Shown here one piece after another: positions 1 through 6,251 of a stretch of DNA of 15,869 nt. Below the pieces are notes generated by a model. The model saw only the letters and a list, made by a program, of their open reading frames with translations. It was not told where the DNA came from and searched no databases. The translations under genes and the position numbers were made by a program. Source of the stretch: Waddliaceae bacterium (GTDB taxonomy: Bacteria; Chlamydiota; Chlamydiia; Chlamydiales; SLFE01); assembly GCA_007124415.1 (NCBI GenBank), contig SLFE01000198.1, positions 1 to 15,869 on the forward strand, given 5' to 3'. How positions within the stretch are numbered: the stretch's first letter is position 1; each line of letters begins with the position of its first letter.

Positions 1-32
1 TTATAATAATTATTTTTTTATTATAAATTAAA

Positions 33-61
33 TTGAACTAATTTCACTTTTGTTGTATAAT
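33..61 (+). promoter_or_regulatory. Sigma70-type promoter of the MORN gene
   Basis: A -35 box TTGAAC (33-38) and a perfect -10 box TATAAT (56-61) are separated by exactly 17 bp. The predicted transcription start is near 68, about 22 nt before the ATG at 90. A weak Shine-Dalgarno AAGAAG lies at 78-83. The surrounding 1-89 region is very AT-rich. The -35 and early spacer share 15 identical bases with the promoter of the transporter gene read leftwards from 2938. Confidence 0.7.
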
Positions 62-89
62 AAATATTAAATTAAATAAGAAGACATTC

Positions 90-665
90 ATGAATCAAAT
101 TAATAAAAATTATTTTACTCTTCCTCCAATAGGCCCCTACGCTCGGCAGAAGCCTCTTCCTCCGCTTGGAAAATTGGATATAAGTGTTTATCTTCCGCGC
201 AGGAAGCCGCCGGAAAGTATTTTCAGTAAAATTGGCGTCTATGTCGGCGAAACTACCGAAAACCACATTGCGAACGGGTTTGGCACGCTCCGGCTTAATA
301 GCGGCGGTTCTTACACCGGCGAATTTCGAGACGGTGAATACCATGGATGGGGAACTTTGAAAAAAGCCAACGGACATTCCTATTCAGGGCAGTTCAAAGA
401 AGGCGATTTTGACGGCAAAGGAACATTCACATATGCAAACGGAAACATCTACACCGGAGAATTTAAAGATGGCCATATTCACGGCCGCGGCATGTTTATA
501 TATGTTGACGGAAGAGTCTACGAAGGAGTTTTTGAAAAAGGAAAGCCTGTTTCACTAACACGTAAAAGGGACAGGGAGCCGGAAAAAAAGGTTTCTGAAT
601 CAGCGTCGCGCATTCTGCAGCCTCCAGCAAAAAAGCCGCGCGGCTCGACAGACAACTCCGTCTAA
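90..665 (+). CDS. MORN-repeat protein, possible host-directed protein
   Basis: This 191-residue protein has five MORN units starting near Y51, Y75, Y98, Y121 and Y144. The spacing is 23-24 residues and the pattern is Y-x-G-x-F-x-x-G-x-x-x-G-x-G; the last unit is partial. MORN repeats form extended beta-hairpin arrays that bind lipids or proteins and are common in eukaryotes and in bacteria living inside them. Residues 1-50 are proline- and basic-rich with no clear signal peptide. The C-terminal tail after about residue 155 is charged, with basic clusters RKRDRE (158-163) and AKKPRG (180-185). The ATG at 90 is placed well behind a strong promoter with a weak ribosome site. The gene stands alone, and the next gene has its own ribosome site. 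Specific function is unknown; PIP-binding, scaffold or secreted-effector roles are only inferences. Confidence 0.85.
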   Translation: MNQINKNYFTLPPIGPYARQKPLPPLGKLDISVYLPRRKPPESIFSKIGVYVGETTENHIANGFGTLRLNSGGSYTGEFRDGEYHGWGTLKKANGHSYSGQFKEGDFDGKGTFTYANGNIYTGEFKDGHIHGRGMFIYVDGRVYEGVFEKGKPVSLTRKRDREPEKKVSESASRILQPPAKKPRGSTDNSV

Positions 666-690
666 ATGAATATACTTTCCTCTTTGACTG

Positions 691-699
691 TGTTAAGAT
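691..699 (+). promoter_or_regulatory. Possible extended -10 promoter for rmuC
   Basis: TGTTAAGAT at 691-699 fits an extended -10 (TGn followed by TAAGAT), without a convincing -35. It would start transcription near 706, just before the strong ribosome site AGGGGAGGG at 711-719. The match is weak and may be coincidental; read-through from the MORN gene is the alternative. Confidence 0.25.
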
Positions 700-722
700 C
701 ATAGCTTCAAAGGGGAGGGTTT

Positions 723-1985
723 ATGATCTATGGTCTTGGGGCTGCTCTTGCCTCGCTTATCGTTTTACTGTTCATCCGCGAGCAGATGTTTTATCGCCGA
801 AAGGATCAGCTGGTTGAGGAAAAAAGCCTGCTTCAGTCGAAGGTGGCCCAGCTTGAAACGTTGATCGAGCATGAGAAGCGGGCAGCGGAGGAAAAGATTC
901 AAGTTCTTAATGACGCTCATAAACAGTTGTCCGATTCGTTCAAAGTCCTCTCTTCCGATGCCTTAAAGGAAAATTCCAAGTCGTTTTTAGAGCTGGCCGA
1001 GGCAAAGCTTGAAAAGTTTCAGGAAGGGGCGAAAACCGACTTGAGCCAGCGGCAAAAAGCCATCGACGAGCTGATGAAGCCGATCAAAGAGTCTCTTGAA
1101 AAAACTCACTTGACGACAGAAGAGCTGAAAAAGACTCTGGCAACAACTCAAACAAGCTTTACCGAACAGTTTAAAAATTTAGCTACGGCGCAGTACCGCT
1201 TGCAGAGCGAAACGGCCAATTTGGTGAAAGCTTTGCGGGCTCCGACAGTCAGGGGACGCTGGGGCGAAATGCAATTGAGGCGCGTCGCCGAAATCTCCGG
1301 CATGCTTGAGCATTGCGACTTCACGCAGCAAGAATCCCGAACAAGTGATGAAGGGCGGCTGAGGCCCGATATGGTTGTCAAGCTTCCCGGTGGTAAGGAA
1401 ATTGTTGTGGACTCGAAGACCCCTCTTATGGGTTATCTGGAAGCTCTTGAGGCCGAAGACGAGGAAATTCGTAAATCCAAGCTGATCGAGCACGCTAAAC
1501 ACGTGAAGACCCACATCACGCAGCTGGCTTCGAAATCATACTGGGACCAGTTTCAGTCGACCCCTGAATTTGTTGTTCTGTTTTTGCCGGGCGAGACTTT
1601 TTTTTCGGCGGCCCTTGAAATGGATCCGAGCCTTATTGAATACGGTGTTGAGCAAAAAGTCATCCTGGCAACTCCGACGACACTTATCTCTCTTCTTCGC
1701 GCTGTGTCGTACGGCTGGCGGCAGGAGCTGATCGCGAAAAACGCGCAGCAAATCAGCCAGCTCGGACGGCAGCTTTATGAGAGGGTGCATGTTCTTGCCA
1801 ATCATTTTGTTGAAATGAGAAAGGGGCTTGAGAGGACTATCGAGGCATACAATAAAGGGGTCGGTTCATTTGAGACCCGGGTTTTGGTCACGGCGCGCAA
1901 GCTGAAAGAAACAGGCGCCGGCACCGATCAAGACATCGATTCGCTCGAACCGGTTGACAAGATTCCCCGCCTTCTTCGCGATTAA
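723..1985 (+). CDS. rmuC: RmuC family protein (DNA recombination)
   Basis: This 420-residue protein matches RmuC, which in E. coli limits DNA inversions at short inverted repeats and is thought to be a membrane-anchored nuclease-like protein. An N-terminal membrane segment (about 1-19) is followed by a long Glu/Lys-rich coiled coil (about 25-165). The conserved RmuC core begins at LRAP (171-174), GRWGE (178-182). The PD-(D/E)XK-like signature is visible as P215-D216, then V229-D230-S231-K232. Length is typical of the family. The ATG at 723 follows a strong ribosome site AGGGGAGGG (711-719). The gene ends tail to tail with the transporter gene, the two stop codons sharing TTAA (1982-1985). Assignment is secure at family level; the biochemical role is inferred from the family. 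Confidence 0.93.
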   Translation: MIYGLGAALASLIVLLFIREQMFYRRKDQLVEEKSLLQSKVAQLETLIEHEKRAAEEKIQVLNDAHKQLSDSFKVLSSDALKENSKSFLELAEAKLEKFQEGAKTDLSQRQKAIDELMKPIKESLEKTHLTTEELKKTLATTQTSFTEQFKNLATAQYRLQSETANLVKALRAPTVRGRWGEMQLRRVAEISGMLEHCDFTQQESRTSDEGRLRPDMVVKLPGGKEIVVDSKTPLMGYLEALEAEDEEIRKSKLIEHAKHVKTHITQLASKSYWDQFQSTPEFVVLFLPGETFFSAALEMDPSLIEYGVEQKVILATPTTLISLLRAVSYGWRQELIAKNAQQISQLGRQLYERVHVLANHFVEMRKGLERTIEAYNKGVGSFETRVLVTARKLKETGAGTDQDIDSLEPVDKIPRLLRD

Positions 1986-2938
1986 CCCATGGATACTTTC
2001 AGTTGATATTGCTGGATGCGCCTGAGAGAAATGAGGACGCCTGCAATCACAAGGATAAACCCGCCGAGTTCATAGGGGCGGGGAATCTGCTGCTGATAAA
2101 GGTATGTGTAGAGGAGGCCAAAGCAGGTTTCGGCGACGATGATCTGCCCGGCAAGGGTGACGGGGAGCATGCGCGAGGCGCGCTGCCAGAAAAACGTTCC
2201 CATAAAGGAGCCGAGAAATCCAAGGGCGAGGGCTGCGGCTAAAAACCACATTATTTCTTGAGCGTTTATCGAATGCGTTGCGAAGTGGATCGAGTCTATG
2301 GGCAGCAGCAAAAGGATGGGAAAGGAGGCGATGGTCAGGAAAAAGCACCAGACGCCAATGAGCATATTGAATTCAATAAAATTCAGATCGGCCTCTTTTT
2401 TTAAAAACCGGGCGTTGTGCACAGCATACCAGGCCCACATGGAAATGGAGGCGGCAGTAGCGAGGACTCCAATGGAAAAAGACTGAGTCGTTATCGAAGG
2501 GTCAATATTGATGTCGTTTGCGTGAACAAAGAAAAATCCGATTCCGACCATTACAAGAGGAAGGAGTATCATCGAATAGGGAACCTCCTTTCCTAAAAAA
2601 TTTCCGTAGAGGCTGACGCAGATCGGATTGGAAGCGAAAAGAAGGGCCACCATGGAAGGGCCGATCATTTTGACTCCCATAACTTCTAAAGCGTAATAAA
2701 TGAGGTTTCCCGTGAGGGCGAATATGAGGGCTTTTCTCCAAATGCGCCATGAATGAAGCTCGCGCCTCTTGATCAGATGCGCCGCCCATAGGACAAGGCA
2801 AATCAGGCCGTAGAAGAAGTAGCGGCCGAGCGTGATTTCGATCGCCGAGAATTGAGGCGCCAGAACAGGGCAGATCATACTGAGCCCCCAGCAGGCGCAG
2901 GCCAGAATTGCAAATAAAATGCCTAAAGGATTAACCAT
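1982..2938 (-). CDS. EamA/DMT-family transporter, inner membrane
   Basis: This 318-residue, very hydrophobic protein has about ten predicted membrane segments arranged as two EamA halves (roughly 5-139 and 155-306), the normal layout of the drug/metabolite transporter superfamily. Typical features include the N-terminal CWGLS in helix 1, a Pro/Gly-rich segment with N104-P105 in the first half, and a GQII-E motif with A262-E263-T264 near the end. The substrate cannot be read from sequence: family members carry amino acids, nucleotide-related metabolites, S-adenosylmethionine or drugs, and many intracellular bacteria use them to take host metabolites. The ATG at 2938 is the only start that keeps the first membrane helix. 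No Shine-Dalgarno is seen, and the -10 box lies only 9 nt upstream, suggesting a nearly leaderless message. It overlaps the rmuC stop by 4 bp. Confidence 0.88.
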   Translation of the reverse strand: MVNPLGILFAILACACWGLSMICPVLAPQFSAIEITLGRYFFYGLICLVLWAAHLIKRRELHSWRIWRKALIFALTGNLIYYALEVMGVKMIGPSMVALLFASNPICVSLYGNFLGKEVPYSMILLPLVMVGIGFFFVHANDINIDPSITTQSFSIGVLATAASISMWAWYAVHNARFLKKEADLNFIEFNMLIGVWCFFLTIASFPILLLLPIDSIHFATHSINAQEIMWFLAAALALGFLGSFMGTFFWQRASRMLPVTLAGQIIVAETCFGLLYTYLYQQQIPRPYELGGFILVIAGVLISLRRIQQYQLKVSMG

Positions 2939-2947
2939 AGTGGCTAA

Positions 2948-2976
2948 ATTATACTAAAATGTTGAAATTAGTTCAA
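2948..2976 (-). promoter_or_regulatory. Sigma70-type promoter of the DMT gene with dyad
   Basis: Read on the minus strand, TTGAAC (2976-2971) and a perfect TATAAT (2953-2948) are 17 bp apart. The transcription start would fall near 2941-2942, leaving only a few nucleotides before the ATG at 2938. The -35 is embedded in a small dyad, TTGAA-N5-TTCAA (2962-2976), which may be an operator. The 15 bases from 2977 to 2963 on this strand are identical to positions 32-46 at the MORN promoter. Confidence 0.7.
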
Positions 2977-2986
2977 TATCAATAAT

Positions 2987-3943
2987 TTACGTTTGATTGA
3001 GCACCAGGGCCGCGGCGCCGATCACGCCGGACTCTTTGCCAAGGGCGGCATTTAGAAAAGAAAGCCTTTGGCTAGCGGCAGCCAGGGCTTTTTTCTTGAC
3101 CCCTTTATCGATCTGTTCGATCATCTCCGGAAGGCCTTCAATGACGCCCCCTCCCAGGATGAAGCGGCAGGGGTTGAACGCGTTCACAAGGTTGCTGCAG
3201 GAGTCGATGAGCGCTTCGAGGGTTTCTTGAGTGAGGTGCTTGGCCAAAGGATCGCCTTTTTGGTAGGCTTCGGTTACATGTTTGGCGGTGATGTCATCGA
3301 TTTTTCCGCCGGAAAGCTCCAATAGAAGAGCTCCGGCCTCTCTTTCGGATTCGACGGCCTGCTGCGCTCTTTTGGCTATGGCCCATCCTCCCGCGAATGA
3401 TTCGAGGCAGCCGATATTTCCGCATGAGCACTCGATTCCATGGTCGCGAATGATCATATGGCCGATTTCACCGGCGGTGTTGCTGCAGCCGTTGACCATA
3501 CGGTTATTGCATACGATTCCTCCCCCTACGCCGGTTCCAACAAACATGCAAATCATGTCTGTCGTTTCCTTCCCCGATCCGTAGAGCCATTCACCCCAGG
3601 CGGCGGCACGGACATCGTTTGTAATGGTGACATCGAGTTTAGTAAGCGTTTTCAGATTTTCCTGAAAGGGCACGTCATGCCAATCGAGATTGGGGGCATT
3701 TCGAATCACGCCTTGATCGGCGTCGATCTGGGCCGCGATTCCGACGCCGATTCCGACAGGCTCTTCTTCGGAGTCGTTGCATAACTGCTTCACCGCCTGC
3801 TGAATTTGTTCTTCAATTGCGGAGGAGCCGCCCTTGACGTCTGTGGGAACACGGATGCGGTTGGCGACATTGCCTTTGCTGTCGACATTGGCAATTTCGA
3901 TTTTCGTTCCCCCTAAATCAACACCTATAGCCCATTTCGTCAT
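2987..3943 (-). CDS. ROK-family sugar kinase, glucokinase-like
   Basis: This 318-residue ROK protein probably phosphorylates glucose (or a related hexose or N-acetylhexosamine) with ATP, feeding cytosolic glycolysis. The N-terminal phosphate-binding loop is D9-L-G-G-T-K14. The catalytic base lies in N109-D110 followed by RAAAWGE. A glycine-rich GTGVGGG segment spans about 136-142. The ROK zinc site is complete: E159-x2-H162, then C172-x-C174-x4-C179 and E181. Length is normal. It lies 20 bp downstream of rtcB and may be carried on the same transcript, but a possible promoter overlaps the rtcB end. ROK kinases differ in sugar preference in ways not readable here, so glucokinase is the likeliest rather than a proven call. 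Environmental chlamydiae are known to carry glucokinase, whereas the human-pathogenic Chlamydia import glucose-6-phosphate. Confidence 0.88.
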   Translation of the reverse strand: MTKWAIGVDLGGTKIEIANVDSKGNVANRIRVPTDVKGGSSAIEEQIQQAVKQLCNDSEEEPVGIGVGIAAQIDADQGVIRNAPNLDWHDVPFQENLKTLTKLDVTITNDVRAAAWGEWLYGSGKETTDMICMFVGTGVGGGIVCNNRMVNGCSNTAGEIGHMIIRDHGIECSCGNIGCLESFAGGWAIAKRAQQAVESEREAGALLLELSGGKIDDITAKHVTEAYQKGDPLAKHLTQETLEALIDSCSNLVNAFNPCRFILGGGVIEGLPEMIEQIDKGVKKKALAAASQRLSFLNAALGKESGVIGAAALVLNQT

Positions 3944-3950
3944 AACCTTG

Positions 3951-3980
3951 ATTATTATAGGATTTACCCTTTAATCACAA
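3951..3980 (-). promoter_or_regulatory. Possible promoter for the ROK kinase gene
   Basis: On the minus strand TTGTGA (3980-3975; four of six -35 bases) is followed after 18 bp by TATAAT (3956-3951), which ends 7 nt before the kinase ATG. If used, transcription would start at or very near the start codon. AAGG lies immediately upstream of the ATG, too close for a normal ribosome site. Operon read-through from rtcB is an equally likely source of expression. Confidence 0.35.
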
Positions 3981-5391
3981 GGTGGGGTTTAAGTCTGGCG
4001 ACAATTTTGGCAAGGCCCGCTTTGTCAACAGCTTCAACGACTTCATCGACATTTTTATAGGCGTCGGGCATCTCTTCGACAATGGTGCGATAGGAGTTGG
4101 CTTTGACGATAACGCCTTGACTTTGCATGTGCTCGAAAGGGTCTTTGCCTTTCCAGGATTTTTTGGATTGGTGCCGGCTTCTTGCCCTGCCTGCCCCGTG
4201 GCAGCAGCTCGACCAGGTGAGGGGATTGCCAAGCCCGGCAAGCAGGTAGCTGGCCCTTCCCATATCCCCCGGGACCAAAACGGGTTGTCCTGTTTTTTTG
4301 AAGATGGCCGCAAGTTCGGGGTGCCCCGGTCCGAAAGAGCGGGTCGCTCCTTTTCTGTGGACGCACAGTTTTTGTTTTTTTCCGTCCACTTCATGGGTTT
4401 CGAATTTGGCGATGTTGTGGCAGACATCGTAGATCTGACGCACTTCGCCGGCAGAAAGTCCTAAAACTTCTCTGAAGCTTTCGCGGACCGAATGAAGGAT
4501 CTGCTGGCGGTTGTTGAAAGCGTAGTTTGCTGCGGCGGCCATCGCTTCAAAGTACAGCTTGCCTGCTTCGCTATTTATAGGGGCGGCGACAAGCTGCTTG
4601 TCGGGAAGGCCTTTGTCATACCCTTGCTTCATGAATTTATCAAGCGTGTCCTGGCAGGTTTGATGGCCGAAGCCGCGGGAGCCGGAATGAATCAAAATAT
4701 AAATATCGCCTTTGTTGACATTCCACTCTTCGGCCATTTCGTCTGATAGTATTTTTTGCACCTCGCCGATTTCGACAAAATGGTTTCCCGATCCGACAGT
4801 GCCGACTTGCTTGCGCCCCCTGTCTAGAGCGTGATGAGAGACCGCATCGAAGCTTGCCCCTTCGATGACGCCGTGGCTTTCGGTGTGTTCGAGATCCTTT
4901 TCAAGGCCATAGCCGTTCTCTACGGACCACTTTGCCCCCTTAATGAGCATTTTTTTATAATCGGAATCATCAAGTCCCTTTTTCCCTTTGCGCTCTTTGC
5001 CGACCCCGGACGGGACATGTTTGAAAATAGCTTTGATTAGATCTTCTTTCTGCTTTTCCCCGAGTTCTTTAAACGGCATGGAGACGACGGCCAGCCGTAC
5101 CCCGCAATTGATGTCGTAGCCGACGCCTCCCGGACTGATCACGCCGTCATCCATATTCATCGCTGCGACGCCTCCAATGGGGAAGCCGTATCCCCAATGT
5201 ATGTCGGGCATGGCGATGCTGTAGCCGACAATTCCTTGAAGTTTGGCGACATTTTGCACCTGCTGCAAAGGTTTTTCTATTTCCATGCCCCGGAAGAGCT
5301 CTTCGGTCCCGACAACGAGGCCGTCAACTTTCATATCCCCTTCTTTCGGAAGCAGGAACATCCCTTCTTTGAATTTTTGCAAATTAGACAT
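3964..5391 (-). CDS. rtcB: RNA-splicing ligase RtcB (3'-5' RNA ligase)
   Basis: RtcB joins RNA 2',3'-cyclic-phosphate or 3'-phosphate ends to 5'-OH ends with GTP and divalent metal, through a guanylylated histidine. From the ATG at 5391 the protein has 475 residues. Metal ligands are in place: D93 and C96 in GYDINCGVR, N203-H204 in GSGNH, H235 in HSGSRG, and H325 in CHN. The guanylylation histidine is H398 in CCHGAGR. The pattern and spacing closely match the archaeal enzyme. A TTG two codons further up (5397) is also possible: GGGAG is 4 nt from TTG and 10 nt from ATG, and I prefer the ATG. The gene overlaps the upstream archease fusion by 8 bp, implying translational coupling with its probable activator. 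No rtcA or rtcR is in the window. Confidence 0.95.
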   Translation of the reverse strand: MSNLQKFKEGMFLLPKEGDMKVDGLVVGTEELFRGMEIEKPLQQVQNVAKLQGIVGYSIAMPDIHWGYGFPIGGVAAMNMDDGVISPGGVGYDINCGVRLAVVSMPFKELGEKQKEDLIKAIFKHVPSGVGKERKGKKGLDDSDYKKMLIKGAKWSVENGYGLEKDLEHTESHGVIEGASFDAVSHHALDRGRKQVGTVGSGNHFVEIGEVQKILSDEMAEEWNVNKGDIYILIHSGSRGFGHQTCQDTLDKFMKQGYDKGLPDKQLVAAPINSEAGKLYFEAMAAAANYAFNNRQQILHSVRESFREVLGLSAGEVRQIYDVCHNIAKFETHEVDGKKQKLCVHRKGATRSFGPGHPELAAIFKKTGQPVLVPGDMGRASYLLAGLGNPLTWSSCCHGAGRARSRHQSKKSWKGKDPFEHMQSQGVIVKANSYRTIVEEMPDAYKNVDEVVEAVDKAGLAKIVARLKPHLVIKG

Positions 5392-6190
5392 CGACAATCA
5401 TCTCCCATTCAAGAAAGTGGTGTTTTTCCGTTAGCTCGCCGTGATAGCTCACAGCTTTGAAGGGAACTCCGATATCTGAATCGGCGGCAGAAATCAAATG
5501 ATTGAGGCTTGAGATGACATCGTTTAAACCTGTATGGGCCGCACCCTTCTCAACATATGACAAAATGTCTGGACACTCAAAAGCCAGGGCTGCCGCCGCA
5601 TGCTGGTAAATCTCGCTTGTGGAACGGCCCCTGATCTTAAATGCGATGTCTGCTGTATGCTCCATCTCAGTGAAGGGGGCAAAAAGGGGGTGTTCCCAAA
5701 GGGAGCGATATTCGGAGCGGCCCAAACTCTCAAACAAATGGATGTTTGTCAGTGCAGCGGGAAGCGGGTAAAAACTGTCCTCCCAATCTCTTTTGCTGAA
5801 TTTTCCCCTGGATAAAGTGATGTGCGGCACGTAATCCCTGTCTTCGACAGGGTAGCCGTATTCCTTCATCCACTCGAGAAGAGCCTTGTGAAAACCCTTC
5901 AATTCATTTTCCCGGTTGCCGAAATTGACTCCCCATGCCGCAACGCGGGGCCGCTTTTCAGGAAAAAATAAGCATTTATCAAGAATTGCCGTAAATCCTA
6001 GATCGAAAAAAGGCTTCGGAAACTCTTCGAGGTTGCTCATAAGCTCCTCAATGTCTACGTTGCCCAAGAAAGCCAGCGTCATATGCCGGGATTCTTCAGG
6101 AATAATTTTACCCTTTGGCAGCTCCTCCGGCCATGGAGCTTGGCACTCCATCGCAAAAAATACCCGCTTGGTTTTACTCTTCCTGCCCAT
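5384..6190 (-). CDS. Fused 2H RNA phosphodiesterase (ThpR/LigT-like)-archease
   Basis: This is one uninterrupted 268-residue frame joining two normally separate proteins. Residues about 8-165 are a 2H phosphoesterase of the 2'-5' RNA ligase/2',3'-cyclic phosphodiesterase type, with both HxTx motifs: H36-M-T38-L and H123-I-T125-L. Residues about 173-268 match archease: EMEHTAD (175-181), a helix with LND and LNHLI, FKAVSYHG and the C-terminal IVDV. The acidic residues expected to bind metal are present (D181, D267). Archease helps RtcB become guanylylated and turn over. The archease part is about 96 residues against roughly 140 usual, so the middle strands are reduced. The stop lies inside the start of rtcB. 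The start ATG at 6190 leaves a normal RVFFAME first strand, but no clear Shine-Dalgarno is seen. Confidence 0.85.
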   Translation of the reverse strand: MGRKSKTKRVFFAMECQAPWPEELPKGKIIPEESRHMTLAFLGNVDIEELMSNLEEFPKPFFDLGFTAILDKCLFFPEKRPRVAAWGVNFGNRENELKGFHKALLEWMKEYGYPVEDRDYVPHITLSRGKFSKRDWEDSFYPLPAALTNIHLFESLGRSEYRSLWEHPLFAPFTEMEHTADIAFKIRGRSTSEIYQHAAAALAFECPDILSYVEKGAAHTGLNDVISSLNHLISAADSDIGVPFKAVSYHGELTEKHHFLEWEMIVDV

Positions 6191-6251
6191 GATTTATATG
6201 TTAACACTCGGAAGAATTAAGAAACAAACGTGAACAGATACGTCGATTTTG

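Noticed and set aside
684..712. TTGACT (684-689) as a full promoter -35 for rmuC
   Set aside because: No acceptable -10 lies 16-18 bp downstream; only a weak extended -10 at 691-699 overlaps the would-be spacer.
3982..4464. 160-residue plus-strand frame inside rtcB
   Set aside because: It is antisense to conserved RtcB motifs, including the guanylylation site, with no independent evidence of coding.
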